NCBI GenBank assembly: GCA_032622095.1
Contig: CP136063.1
Location: forward strand, 143,673,950-143,737,949
Length of the DNA stretch: 64,000 bases
Reading direction: 5' to 3'
Source of the DNA: Siphonodentalium dalli
Lineage: Eukaryota > Mollusca > Scaphopoda > Gadilida > Siphonodentaliidae
The number at the start of each line of letters is the position of its first letter. Position 1 is the stretch's first letter. Below the pieces are notes generated by a model. That model had not been told where the DNA came from. It did not search any database and saw nothing but the letters and a program-made list of their open reading frames with translations. This document shows, piece after piece, positions 25,100-35,087 of the stretch. Made by a program: the position numbers and the translations under genes.

Positions 25100-27005
25100 T
25101 CTTCAATATGGGTGATTGAGTTGACCTGGCTCTATCAATTGGCTACTTCCGCCTCCACAATGTTTCAGATTACAGTTATACCCATCTGTCGTATATTCCA
25201 GGGGGTGAATATGGTGATGCTAGTATACCCATCTGTCGTATACCCATCTGTAGTATACCCATCTGTCGTATACCCATCTGTCGTATATTCTTTCTCGTGT
25301 CGAGTTGTGTGTTCTGTGTTTTATGTATGTTGTTTCTTTCGTGTAATTTCTCTTTGCATTTCGTCTTCATGAATGTTAAATGTTTCAATCATGTAATGTT
25401 CACGGCTATCTCACTTTGGGGAGGCAACGAGAGGCTGCTATATGCAGTGTCTAAACACTTTAATCAGCTATGTGCAGTCTTTGGCCCGAACATAATTCGA
25501 ACGGTAGACCGAGGCGGCTGCTGGGCTAGTTGTCGATTATTTTCTTTTTATATGGCAACTCAAAACAAACAAAAACGTAAGAATGATCACTCGCTAAGTT
25601 CAACTGATGTTGAGGTCAACCATCAGTACTTTTGACTCAACAAATGTCAATATGCCTTCTGTATTTGTGATTGATAAAACCTTACAAAGCAAAGCCGGGC
25701 AATCAAAATATGTCAAACCGATCAGGCCTGGGGCACTAAGTTGCTCTCTTCTGACCAAATATTAAAGAAGCTGACGCTCTTCTGAAATTAACATATATTG
25801 CACAAGCACCAGTGTTGATTTCTCCTCACAAGACATTGAACAGTAGCAGAGCTGTGTTGATACTCGCGATATAGCTGATTATTCTGAGTCAGAGATATTG
25901 GCTGAGTTGGCACCACAGGGAGTTACAGACGTCCGTAGATTTTCAAAGATAGTTAATGGACAAAAAGTTCCTTTAAATAATTATCTTCTTACCTTCAATC
26001 GGTGCGAACAGCCAACCTTCAATGTTGGGTACATGAAGGTAGATATAAGTACTTATGTTCCGAATCCATTACGATGATTTTGACTGTCCGGGATATGGTC
26101 ATGGTCAGGAACATTGTAAAATAAAGAAACCATATTTGCGCGCTGTTCTAATTCTAGACATAAGGTTGAGAAACATCTATCCTATTTTGATGTAAAAAAG
26201 ACAGTTTGTGCTCGACAATCAATTCATACAATCACATACTCTACTACCTTATCTACAAAACAGTGTGCTGACGCCTCCATACAACAGTCAGACTAACATT
26301 CGTATATCGCAAGAAACTCAAATTGACCATACCGATATCATGCCTGTTCCTGAACCTGTGTCAAAGGCCATGGAAACATTTACTGATGTTGCAACAGTTC
26401 CAAAAAATACTACTCACGTTGAGCCAGTTACTACAATACATCACATCCATTTTGATGCTCTTGCTTCAAAACAAAAATCGCCGAAATCACTCAAACGTTT
26501 CGACTCTCAGAAAGAGAGTTCATATTTGAAAATTTTACCAGTTGTTTGATGAGAAACGATTAACTCTGAAAGACAAAACACATTGTTTGTGGATTGAAGC
26601 TGTCGGTTGGGTGAAAGGAGAACTTGATAAAGGTTTATGGGCGATTCATCAAATATTATAAATACTTTATCAACGCAAATTCTGATGTTAAAATCTGTTT
26701 TTCATATTTCGATGTACAGCCTTGGTAATTCGTGTTATTTATTTGCTACTTATTATGTATGCTGGTACTATTTGTATTCGTTTTGTATGCTTGTACACTA
26801 GGTCAGTTCTTGAATTTATATTCCTGACTCCAAGTGGAAACATTCCTTTTGTGTGCTTTTATTTTACATTTTGCATTGTTTTAATCTATCCACTGTCTGG
26901 TTTATCTGCACAGTCGCTTTCCTACGATATTTGTTATACCTGCTTCTGTTCTTGGTGATGATATGGCATGCAGTTAAACGACGGCGGTTTATCAATCAAT
27001 CCCTA
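25100..27005 (+). pseudogene. LINE-C copy 2: ORF1 remnant and 3' tail
   Basis: Paralogue of the preceding copy in the same orientation. Shared landmarks are the TTTCGTGT.ATTTCTCTTTGC tract, GAGGCGGCTGC.GGGCTAGTT, SVFVIDKTLQ (about 25655) and a closely similar 3' region (YFDVQPW against YFDVGPW). Here the stretch DVRRFSKIVNGQKVPLN and ISTYVPNPLR (about 25930-26070) is preserved. That segment precedes the zinc knuckle in jockey-type ORF1, but the knuckle itself is destroyed by stops. Frames at 26208-26549 are downstream ORF1 residue. A CAATCAATC tail lies near 26990. ORF2 is again absent. Confidence 0.6.
25224..25283 (+). repeat. 15-bp minisatellite, four units
   Basis: Four copies of GTATACCCATCTGTC in tandem, one with a single change (TGTAG against TGTCG). 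A solitary relative lies at about 25178. It sits in the 5' region of LINE-C copy 2 and is absent from copy 1. Confidence 0.9.
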
Positions 27006-28096
27006 CACCGACGGAACGCAGCGTGTGGTGGACGGAACGAATTAGGTAGAGCCAGTCAATCCCTTCAATTGTACTGCCGATAGTACCAGCCACAACCACG
27101 TTGAGATCGGCGGGAAGGCATTTGAATTTGAAAACTCAACCTTGTGATGTTTAAGATTATAATTACAAAAATGAGTCAGCCGTTATCGTTAAAATTAGCA
27201 CATAACGGAATAAGCTGATATTTGCATTATTCAACCTCAATATGCGATATATATGGACCTAAAGCGCAGGTTTTAATACAATCCAATGTGGGACAATTTC
27301 CGTGCAAAATGAGCCAATATTGGCAAAATTTTATCTACCGATTTCAAGGACACCATTTACCTAATTCACGCTCTTGATAATGAGTTTTCACTGCGGCCCG
27401 CGGCTTTCAACGGAATAACGGGTATAAGCTCACTATATACTTATTTCGGAATCAAATTAGTCCAATATAAACCTATTTGCACGAGGATTATGTTGCACGA
27501 GCAAAGGACCCTCTGCAGTTAACATCGCTTGCAGTGTTGGTAATGTTTCACAATACGATTAACATATATAGATGTCATACGATCGTAACAAGTTCCATAC
27601 GATGGAAAAAATGAGGCTTGCGTTTAAGGAATGCACACTATTTTGTCGGTTAAAGTATAATGATTGGTGAGAGGAGACATGGTGTTACTATAAAGGCTTC
27701 ATTCAGATTCACCAAGTAGTATACGTATCTTGACAATGCCAAATCAGACATAGAGGCCGGACTATTCATCTCCAGTTTCAATCTGGCTACCTAAACCTCT
27801 AGATTTAAACCGCCGTTTGACAGCAAAATCCGTGACACGCTGGGGAATATCTACCATTTTTTGCGGCCATTTTGAACCAAATTTTGGTTCCAATGAGTTG
27901 GAATATTCAGAGGTAATGATATGCCTCACTTACATTACAAAGTTCTGTTCATTTCTTGTTGAAATATGACTAGAACCCCAATTGGTATTTTTTTGTGAAA
28001 TTTTATACCGCGTTCTGTAAAATTTAATTTTTGAGGGATTGGAAAGGGCTAGACCCCAATAATACCATAATTAATATACAAAATGCAAATATATAC
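27006..28096. other. No gene recognised; carries a block shared with 53.4 kb
   Basis: About 55 bp near 27789-27835 (TAAACCTCTAGATTTAAACC then GACAGCAAAATCCGTG) recurs near 53388-53435. The rest is AT-rich, with no domain. The left end of the palindrome begins around 28097. Confidence 0.5.
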
Positions 28097-28858
28097 AAAA
28101 TTGTTTGTACTAAAATATTCAAAAAAAAAATTTCAAAACCTAATTTTGTTTTTCCAAAATTTTCAAAAACAAGTTTTTAAAAATCTCAAAAATTTATGAA
28201 ACTTTGAGTTTTCGGTCTCTTACTGAAAATAATCTCGGCCGACTATTAAATGTCGAATGTTTTTTAATTATTTGCGTGTAATATCTTTTGTTATTGGCCA
28301 ACTATTTTTGTTCAAACAAATTTTAAATATTTTTCATTAATTTTATTAATCGATGTTTAGAAATAGCTTTATACCAATTATACCAATTATATGTGTATGG
28401 ACTGGTCCGAGTCGCTGTAATTTTGGACATTGACATCCAGTGTTTATCATCAGACGCAGTCTCGTCTATTACATCATATAATTGTCTCCACAATACCTGA
28501 AATAATTTGACGCCATTACTCTTACATAAATAATAAAGAGCGTTTATTCTTTACTTCTCTATCCCGATGAAGTTATTGAGTATATGACACACGTGCATTA
28601 TCGCGAATTATTGGAAGAATTATTGAGATGTTGTACTATTTTGAAAGCAGTCACGCTCAGACGAAGAGCGTGATGCGAAATTACTACCCCGAATGAACTG
28701 ACATATTCTATGGAACAAATTTTCAATTATGTACACACACATAATCACACGCGTCAATAGGGTAACACTGTATAGGTCGAAAAAGAGTGACACCTTGGAT
28801 AAATTGACCAAATGACTGCTATTATATCTGTTGACAGCTATGTGTGGTCAGACTCGTT

Positions 28859-29348
28859 CAATTAAGTTATCGATAGCTTGTCTGAACATCATTACTTGTT
28901 TAACGGGTTATGATCACGTAAGGTTGATAAGCTGTGTCATTGTTAGCATTAACGCGATAATTAGTTATCAAAAATATGCATACATAATACGTACATGTGA
29001 TAAGACACTCAATAATAGAAGTTACCTTTGTGTTGTTGTTATAACAACCTTACGTAATAACCACTTATCGACCTATTCATACTTACGCTCATATATAATC
29101 TTATATAATGTTGCCTCATCTGTGCTAACTATTTTCGGGAGTAATGGTATACAAATATCTATGACGAAGCTTCCTTTTATGCATGTACAGACACGCTTTC
29201 AATTAAGCTATCGATAGCGTGTCTGAACATCATTAGTTGTTTAACGGGATATGATCACGTAAGGTGATAAGCTGTGTCATTGTTAGCATTAACGCGATAA
29301 ATAGTTATCATAAATACCTATACATAATACGTACATGTGATAAGACAC
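28859..29348. repeat. Two ~150-bp direct repeats, left arm outer region
   Basis: Copies at 28859-29008 and 29200-29348 share CAATTAAG.TATCGATAGC, then TGATCACGTAAGG, TAGCATTAACGCGATAA and ACATGTGATAAGACAC. They lie about 300 bp or more upstream of the ATPase gene in the otherwise non-coding end of the arm. The mirror copies in the right arm are at 42728-42876 and 43068-43216, so the duplication predates the palindrome or came with it. Possible roles are replication or promoter elements; this is inference. Confidence 0.8.
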
Positions 29349-29606
29349 CGCACCAATGATGTTATAAGAACTGTAGGTTTTTATAATATTACAGGTTGCA
29401 GTGTCATCATGGTAATTCGTTTACACCAGTTTTTTACGTGTCTCTGAACATTAGAATGGTCCTCTGTATCTTCACCGAAGATATTCGTTCCTGCCATAGC
29501 CTCTTCAACCTACACGTTCTCTTCCATCAACCTTATCAGACCACACTTCCGACCCATATAAAGCTGATCTACACACGCCTTCCATAACAAATGTTTACTT
29601 ATGATG

Positions 29607-29614
29607 TATATAAG
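29607..29614 (+). promoter_or_regulatory. TATA box of the left-arm rightward gene cluster
   Basis: TATATAAG lies 41 bp upstream of the ATPase ATG and is conserved in the right arm (42462-42469, minus strand). A second TATAA-like site (CATATAAAGC) lies near 29557. The element encodes its own TBP homologue, so this is a natural candidate target. Confidence 0.5.
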
Positions 29615-29654
29615 AACTGTATAGCTACTAATAAATAGGACACAGTGAACAACA

Positions 29655-30320
29655 ATGGGGTCAACTAACCATAGCGCCATACCATTTGAACCTTGTTCTA
29701 GTATTTGCATCAATGGGCCGACTGGTTCTGGTAAGACGAGATGGGTCTACAGATTCCTACAAAATCTTATTGGAATGTATTCTAGAGATCCACCTAAGAA
29801 AATAATGTACTGTTACGGTATTTATCAACATTTCTATGATGAAATTGAATCATCAATCGAAAATTTGGTCATGCATCAAGGATTACCTACCCAAACAGAA
29901 ATCGAAGAATTTGCTGATGGTAAACATAATATGTTAATATTAGACGACTTGATGCATCGTATTATTGACCAAAAAGAGATTGAATTACTATTTACACAGC
30001 AAACTCATCATCGCTGTCTTTCGGTGTTATTTATTTCACAAAATTTATACGCACAAGGCAAGGCGGCGAGAACTATAGCCTTAAACACTTGGTATCTAAT
30101 TTTATTCAAAAATTTGAGGGATGGATCACAAATTTCCACATTGGGTAGACAATTGTATCCCGGTAAATCTAAAGTACTCATTGATGCATACAAGGATTGT
30201 ATGAAGAAACCATTTGCGTATCTTATAATAGATATGTCCCCTCACACTGAGGATAAATACAGACTACGAACAGACGTATTTCCCAACCAAGACCCTATAA
30301 TTTACGTACCTACCACGTAA
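29655..30320 (+). CDS. Genome-packaging ATPase, left arm
   Basis: 221 residues, intact. It has a Walker A motif GPTGSGKT at residues 21-28, a Walker B LILDDL at 94-99 and a sensor-type FISQN at 126-130. That order and size fit the FtsK/HerA-related packaging ATPases (A32 type) of Polintons, which drive viral DNA into preformed capsids. It starts at the ATG 41 bp downstream of a TATA box and is the first gene of the rightward series. It differs from the right-arm copy at five residues. What the first 10 residues do is unclear. A host origin is unlikely given the gene neighbourhood. Confidence 0.88.
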   Translation: MGSTNHSAIPFEPCSSICINGPTGSGKTRWVYRFLQNLIGMYSRDPPKKIMYCYGIYQHFYDEIESSIENLVMHQGLPTQTEIEEFADGKHNMLILDDLMHRIIDQKEIELLFTQQTHHRCLSVLFISQNLYAQGKAARTIALNTWYLILFKNLRDGSQISTLGRQLYPGKSKVLIDAYKDCMKKPFAYLIIDMSPHTEDKYRLRTDVFPNQDPIIYVPTT

Positions 30321-30402
30321 TAAGAAGGGGACAGTATCGGAGCTGAGTCGCGACGATAAAATGAGTTGATTATTACGTAAGGAGTAAAATTTTGTCAGAA
30401 TA

Positions 30403-30684
30403 TTGTCATCAACCCAATCAAGATCTCAACGAAATGCATTATTGACATCGATAACTAATAATCAGTTGAAAGTTCTGGTTGAAATTACGATCAATTTACT
30501 ACATGAAATTTTAACAGTTACAGTTCAACAAAAAGCTAAATTACGGCGCTATAAATCATTTTATATATTATTGGGTGATAAATCTGTGAGTTTGTTGAGG
30601 AAAAGAAAAAGTGTCATTAATCACTCCCCCGCCGTTGCTTTGATGTTGAACATCGTTGAACCTAAGTTGAAACAGTTTTTGTGA
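30403..30684 (+). CDS. Small basic Polinton-type protein, left arm, no ATG
   Basis: 93 codons counted from a TTG. It contains QQKAKLRRYKSF, then LGDKSVSLLRKRKS and a hydrophobic tail. Polinton clusters of invertebrates commonly carry a small protein of this pattern (KQK-x-LRR-x-K, DK-x-VS, KRK) between ATPase and integrase; its role is not established, and a core or pX-like virion function is only a guess. No ATG precedes the conserved part: upstream in frame are stops at 30367 and 30382. The right arm has no such stops. Translation may need splicing, frameshifting or a non-AUG start, or this copy may be damaged. Its TGA overlaps the next ATG. Confidence 0.55.
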   Translation: MSSTQSRSQRNALLTSITNNQLKVLVEITINLLHEILTVTVQQKAKLRRYKSFYILLGDKSVSLLRKRKSVINHSPAVALMLNIVEPKLKQFL

Positions 30685-31064
30685 TGGAGTCTGTGAAGAA
30701 AACTGTTTTGATCCCGTATGAAAGATATATGATGTACACAGAAAAAAGTGAACTCAAAAAAGTTTCATCGGAGCCTAATATTGAACACAGCGACATCTCG
30801 GCAAACAATAGTAGCCATTCTGACGAAATGAATAAAGAAAGGGACCCGATGAATAATCAGATTGTTAATACTGTTCAAGCGACTGAACCTCAGGAGGCAA
30901 TCGAAAAATCAGGAGTTAACACATCTAATAATACATCGAAAAAGACACACACTAAACAAAGAAAAAAGAAAATAAGAGAGATTAAGCGTGAAATATCTAG
31001 ACCTCCGGGTATAATCGCCGGTAGACTGACGAAGATAAAGAAGAAACGGTGGATATCACTGTGA
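30684..31064 (+). CDS. Charged accessory protein, left arm
   Basis: 126 residues from the ATG at 30684, which overlaps the stop of the preceding gene (TGATG). The N-terminus KKTVLIPYERYMMY is a compact hydrophobic/aromatic motif resembling the start of a conserved Polinton accessory protein. The middle is Ser/Asn/Glu-rich and probably disordered. The tail is strongly basic (KKTHTKQRKKKIREIKRE), ending RLTKIKKKRW. Nucleic-acid or capsid-interior binding is plausible but unproven. It is near-identical to the right-arm copy. Confidence 0.6.
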   Translation: MESVKKTVLIPYERYMMYTEKSELKKVSSEPNIEHSDISANNSSHSDEMNKERDPMNNQIVNTVQATEPQEAIEKSGVNTSNNTSKKTHTKQRKKKIREIKREISRPPGIIAGRLTKIKKKRWISL

Positions 31065-31069
31065 ACAAT

Positions 31070-32179
31070 ATGGCCGATTGGAAAGATTATTTGAGTTCTA
31101 TTTATTTTAATCCGGGTCACCCCGCATCGTACTCAGGAGCTACAAAGTTACATCAGACTGTAAAATCTGAAAATAAGCACATCATTTCCAAGCGCGAGAT
31201 TGTGGCGTGGCTACAAAATCATGAAAGTTATTCCCTAACAAAAAGTGTTAGACGAAAATTCCCGAGGTCTTGTGTTATTGTAAACGCTTCTGACAGTCAA
31301 TGGGATGGAGACCTCATGGATATGAATGATGTTTCCAAAGACAATGACAATTACACGTACGTGTTAATAATGATTGACATTTTTTCTAGGAAGCTATGGT
31401 GCGAAGCTATAAAGAGAAAAACTGCAATTAATGTGATCAATGCTATGAAACATATATTTGAAGGTGGAAGAACCCCTCGCCTCCTCCGAACGGACCGTGG
31501 TTCGGAATTCACAAACAAACGGGTCAAAAGTTACCTTAAGGGTCTTCATATATCTCAAATTTTTACGCGAAACGAAACAAAAGCAAATTATTCGGAACGG
31601 GCCATAAAAACTATAAAGCAGAAGATTTCACGTTATATGATAAAGCATAATAATGCTAGATATATCGACATTCTACAAGATATTGTGAAAAGTTATAACC
31701 ATACCATACATCGTTCGTTGGGTACCACCCCTGACTCAATAACTGTTGAGAATGAAGATGAGTCTCGCCTTGATCAGTGGTTAATAAGACAGAAGGGAGG
31801 TGTTAAAAGTAAATTGAAGAAAAAGTTCATATACAATGTAAATGATATCGTTAGAATATCACACACCAAAGCAGTTTTTGACCGAGAATATTCTCAGAAA
31901 TGGACTGGAGAGTTGTTCAAAGTAACTAAGAAGTTTTACAGGCAGAACATACCCGTGTATACATTGACAGATTTCTTGGATGAAGCCATTGAGGGCGCTT
32001 TCTACGAGTCAGAACTTCAAAGGGTGCGCGTTGATGACGATACAGTTTACAGAATAGATAAAATTGTCAAAAAGTGGAAACGAAAGGGTCAAACTGAAGT
32101 CATGGTGCACTGGCATTCATGGCCTGACAAATTTAATTCATGGATTTTAGAGTCCGATGTCGCCAGATATCAAAATTAA
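31070..32179 (+). CDS. Retroviral-type integrase with chromodomain, left arm, intact
   Basis: 369 residues from the ATG at 31070; an in-frame GTG 21 bp upstream is a less likely start. The N-terminal part has YLSSIYFNPGHP and SLTKSVRRKF, typical of Polinton integrases. The catalytic core shows D81 in QWDGDLMDM, D142 in RTDRGSEF and E176 in NYSERA, giving a DD(33)E spacing. The C-terminus is a chromodomain (VYRIDKIVKK to WHSWPDKFNSW, about residues 323-365), which usually directs insertion to chromatin marks. It inserts linear viral DNA into host chromosomes. The 3' end overlaps the next ORF by 23 bp. The right-arm copy is frameshifted, so this is the only intact integrase of the dimer. Confidence 0.9.
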   Translation: MADWKDYLSSIYFNPGHPASYSGATKLHQTVKSENKHIISKREIVAWLQNHESYSLTKSVRRKFPRSCVIVNASDSQWDGDLMDMNDVSKDNDNYTYVLIMIDIFSRKLWCEAIKRKTAINVINAMKHIFEGGRTPRLLRTDRGSEFTNKRVKSYLKGLHISQIFTRNETKANYSERAIKTIKQKISRYMIKHNNARYIDILQDIVKSYNHTIHRSLGTTPDSITVENEDESRLDQWLIRQKGGVKSKLKKKFIYNVNDIVRISHTKAVFDREYSQKWTGELFKVTKKFYRQNIPVYTLTDFLDEAIEGAFYESELQRVRVDDDTVYRIDKIVKKWKRKGQTEVMVHWHSWPDKFNSWILESDVARYQN

Positions 32180-32642
32180 TAAGAGTAAGCTATCCACGGG
32201 AACCATTACAATCATGGATAATAGAACAGGTACCTTGACGAATATGTTTCAAACAGAATGCGGTCGTTTACATATGAATCTCCTTAAATGGATAGGAATT
32301 ACTATTATGGCAATAACTCTTATTTTAGTTCCAAAGAAGATACCGCGTGAGCCGGTGGACTATGAATTACTTCATACGAATGAGTCACACCCACATGATT
32401 ACGAACAACACCCCTGTGGTTTCATGAAAAAGTGGGCAATACCCTCAAACATTACGGTAACAGTCTGTAATAATCAAGGGCACATTTATACAGACATTAG
32501 GCGAGTTGTGAATAACACTCTGACGATTATAAGTATTCCGTATAACCAGTGGTCTGACTTCAAGTATATATTCAGTGATGTTGATAAAACTATAAGAGAA
32601 GAGATGAATATTGATTCTCTTTTGAAAAAAATTAGAAACTAG
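32157..32642 (+). CDS. Membrane-anchored protein with possible PC4-like domain, left arm
   Basis: 161 residues; a second ATG at 32214 would give 142. One hydrophobic span (LLKWIGITIMAITLILV) lies at about residues 43-59, four residues shorter than in the right arm, where LSLPF is present. The C-terminal half has ITVTVCNNQGHIYTDIRR, a strand, then PYNQWSDFKYIF and DVDKTIREE. That pattern (hydrophobic strand, DIR, strand, QW helix, x-DVDK) resembles the single-stranded DNA-binding PC4 fold, as does the PC4-like gene at 35942-36316. The assignment is tentative. It starts inside the integrase 3' end and is followed 4 bp later by the minor capsid gene. Confidence 0.5.
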   Translation: MSPDIKINKSKLSTGTITIMDNRTGTLTNMFQTECGRLHMNLLKWIGITIMAITLILVPKKIPREPVDYELLHTNESHPHDYEQHPCGFMKKWAIPSNITVTVCNNQGHIYTDIRRVVNNTLTIISIPYNQWSDFKYIFSDVDKTIREEMNIDSLLKKIRN

Positions 32643-32646
32643 TCAT

Positions 32647-33084
32647 ATGGATAATTATTATCTGTACCTGACTAGCGACGATTCCATTGATAAATATCCA
32701 GATAATCGTCCTCTCGACTTCACAATAGAGTTACCTGGTGTATTAATATTGGAAGGAATGTGGTTATGTTGTTTGAAAGACATAAATATAACTGATCATA
32801 TAGACACGGATTTATTATATATTTGCTCGGACATATGCGGAGAATCAATAGCTTGTGACACATCATCCCCCATCCTCAGGGTTATAAAGAGCGACACACG
32901 TGATACGGGTGATTGGCGGAGTTTTGAGGACTCATTCTACATAAACGTAAGGCAGGATAAACTTCATCGTCTCAGGATTTTGATAAGAGGCGATAAACTT
33001 TCTAAAATAAATGCAGAAAAAAGAGTGACTTGTACACTACATTTGAAGAAACATGTCGATCACGTATATTCCAACCAATATTGA
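32647..33084 (+). CDS. Minor capsid (penton-like) protein, left arm
   Basis: 145 residues, intact. The N-terminus YYLYLTSDDS, YPDNRPLDF, then IELPG and LEGMWLCCLKDI follows the signature of the Polinton minor capsid protein, a single jelly roll thought to form the vertex penton. It overlaps the next gene by 32 bp. The rest is strand-rich with no catalytic motif, as expected. The right-arm copy has two compensating frameshifts. Identification is from the N-terminal pattern and its position just before the major capsid gene. Confidence 0.65.
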   Translation: MDNYYLYLTSDDSIDKYPDNRPLDFTIELPGVLILEGMWLCCLKDINITDHIDTDLLYICSDICGESIACDTSSPILRVIKSDTRDTGDWRSFEDSFYINVRQDKLHRLRILIRGDKLSKINAEKRVTCTLHLKKHVDHVYSNQY

Positions 33085-33370
33085 AAAGTGGAGAAAACAT
33101 TTCAGGGACATGATTAATGGGAAGTTAACGCCAGATAATGAGGGTCGCTACTTTATTGACAGAACTCAAAATAGTGATAGTGAAGAAGACGTTCTAAAAC
33201 CACATATTAACGTAGTAACGCCCGTCGCGCAAGCGATTGAAATGGCTAAGGCCGAAGTTGCAGAAAATAAGTTGACACACGCAAATAAAGCGTCCAAAAA
33301 AACCAATAAGAGAGTGTTAGCTAGCGGTTTGGCTAATAATACTAAGAAAGTGAAAACTATATTCGATTAG
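33053..33370 (+). CDS. Small conserved Polinton accessory protein, left arm
   Basis: 105 residues. It has ITYIPTNIEKWRKHFRDM at the N-terminus, an acidic Ser-rich stretch (NSDSEEDV), then VVTPVAQAIEMAKAEV and a Lys-rich tail. A protein with this W-x2-HF and QA-x-EMAK pattern regularly sits beside the major capsid gene in invertebrate Polintons. Its role is unknown; scaffolding or internal virion protein is possible. It overlaps the minor capsid 3' end and precedes the major capsid ATG by 8 bp. Confidence 0.6.
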   Translation: MSITYIPTNIEKWRKHFRDMINGKLTPDNEGRYFIDRTQNSDSEEDVLKPHINVVTPVAQAIEMAKAEVAENKLTHANKASKKTNKRVLASGLANNTKKVKTIFD

Positions 33371-33378
33371 CCAAAATC

Positions 33379-34641
33379 ATGAATGAATACAGAGAGTACC
33401 ATACCGATAAATTGGCATTATTTGAATAGCCGGCGGTTGACAGTGGAATACAATCGACAGAATGGATAAATTACAGGCCCGTGAATCAACTGACAGACAC
33501 TGCAGCTTTGGAGTTCAATACTCCCGCCATGGCCACAACCTACATGGAATTCAAACGCACATTGCTACTTCTCAAACTCAAAATAACCAAGCAAGATGGT
33601 TCGGCTCTAACCGTTAATGACGATGTGGGTCTGATAAATGCACCCCTACATTCAATATTTTCGCAGGTCGATTTGAATATACAGCAAGTTCCCGTGAGTC
33701 AAGTCGGGCCGAATTATCCATACAAAGCATATTTCGATGTACTCTTAGAAACTGAACGTAAGGAACAGCTACATGGACAAGCGTTCGAAAAGGACACGGC
33801 AGGTGGTATGGACCTGGCAGATTCGAAAAGCGGGCACTCTGGCCTGTATTACAGGTCCAAAACAACCCGTACTAGTCAAATAATGGATATTATGGGATCA
33901 ATTCAGCTTGACTTCTTCCAACAGGACAAATTACTACTAAATGGTCTCCCGCTCACGTTAAAATTCTGGCAGATAAGAGATGTTTTTAGACTGATGTATA
34001 CGGGAACCACTGAGACATACAAGTTGAAAATACAGGAAGCTAATGTCAGACTAGCGACTGTGAAAGTTAACCCGGGTGTATTACTCAGTCATACTGAGTC
34101 ACTCAAGAAAAGGAATGCGTGTTATCCTTTTTCAAAATCTATTATAAAGTTGTATACAGTGTCAAAAGGTGCATTCAGTTTGGGAGAAGATAATCTATTT
34201 CAAGGAGACGTACCTAGTAGCTGTATTATTGGCTTAGTATCATCAAAGGCTGAAAGCGGTTCACGCGATAAGAACCCGTTCAACTTTGCAACTTTTGGAT
34301 GCAACTTCGTCGGATTTTACGTCAACGGGCAGTCTATGCCCGCCCAAGCACTACAACCGAACTTTACCAGTAAGGAATATGTAGAAGCTTACAATACGAT
34401 AATAAAAGATGTGAAACGAAAAGCCGTTCATATTACTTATGAGGATTATGCGAAAGGTTATTGCATATATAGGATAAACCCGCAAGGAATTAATCACGAT
34501 AGAGTCATACCTCAGAAATGTCACACACGCCTTGAGATTAAATTCTCATCGGCTTTAAAAGACAATTGTACGGTAATTGTTTATGCCAAATTTCCTGCCG
34601 CTCCCAAAGTTGACGAGAGTCGTAAAGTTTGCATTGAATAA
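33379..34641 (+). pseudogene. Major capsid protein, left arm, early stop codon
   Basis: The natural ATG at 33379 opens 16 codons, then TAG at 33427-33429 interrupts; the right arm reads Ser there. After the stop the frame stays open to 34641, including QLTDTAALEF and TRTSQIMDIMGSIQLDFF. The family is the one annotated in worms and molluscs as F54H12.2-like, the double-jelly-roll major capsid protein of Polintons. No ATG lies close after the stop: the first in-frame one is near codon 17 of the post-stop segment, so a shortened product would lack the N-terminal arm. The protein shell would depend on the right-arm copy. Confidence 0.75.
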
Positions 34642-35087
34642 TGAATACACGTGGACTCATGAGGGCGATAAATAGTTTCACAAACCATAATGAGATAGAT
34701 GTTTGTCCCATAGACAAATTACCTCTTTATATCCAATATCCCCGGATGTCTATAGTTAACACTGACGAGAGTAGCCAACCTGGACGCCACTGGACATTGA
34801 TGATATTCCATGAACATAAACTATCAGAGTTCTTCGACACGATGGGGTTAAAACCTGAGTGTTACAACGGACGATTTAAACACGTGTTGTTATTGAATGG
34901 ACCTCGTTACGAGTGTAATGATTACAGATTACAGGGTTCTAATATATGCGGTCCCTATTGCATATACTTTGCATTCTATAAACTGTGTGGATACAGTCTA
35001 GAAAATATAATGAGGCGTTTCAGTGCCAATAATTATATGTATAATGATTTAATTATTAAGGATTTATTGTTGAAATATATTCTGTAA
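34641..35087 (+). CDS. Adenain/Ulp1-type maturation protease, left arm
   Basis: 148 residues. The ATG shares one base with the capsid stop (TAATG). Predicted catalytic residues are H50 in GRHW, D66 in FFD, Q98 in RLQG and C103 in CGPYC, the order His-Asp-Gln-Cys of the C48/C5 cysteine protease clan. In adenoviruses and Polintons such enzymes cleave virion precursor proteins. It is the last gene of the rightward series. It differs from the right-arm copy at four residues, including T67 against P beside the catalytic Asp. An AATAAA at 35144-35149 lies just downstream. Confidence 0.85.
   Translation: MNTRGLMRAINSFTNHNEIDVCPIDKLPLYIQYPRMSIVNTDESSQPGRHWTLMIFHEHKLSEFFDTMGLKPECYNGRFKHVLLLNGPRYECNDYRLQGSNICGPYCIYFAFYKLCGYSLENIMRRFSANNYMYNDLIIKDLLLKYIL

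Noticed and set aside
28831-29217. 128-codon frame in the left outer region with a 112-codon counterpart at 42859-43197
   Set aside because: The N-terminal part is shifted between arms by one base, the frame runs through the direct repeats, and it shows no domain. It is more likely a by-product of non-coding repeats.
29396-29587. 63-codon frame mirrored at 42489-42680, and the opposite-strand frame at 29510-29713
   Set aside because: Both frames are short, overlap on opposite strands and include promoter sequence. Conservation follows from arm identity alone.
33614-33865. Antisense 83-codon frame within the capsid gene, present in both arms
   Set aside because: Shadow of the capsid codons. 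It has no domain, and conservation is explained by the sense gene.
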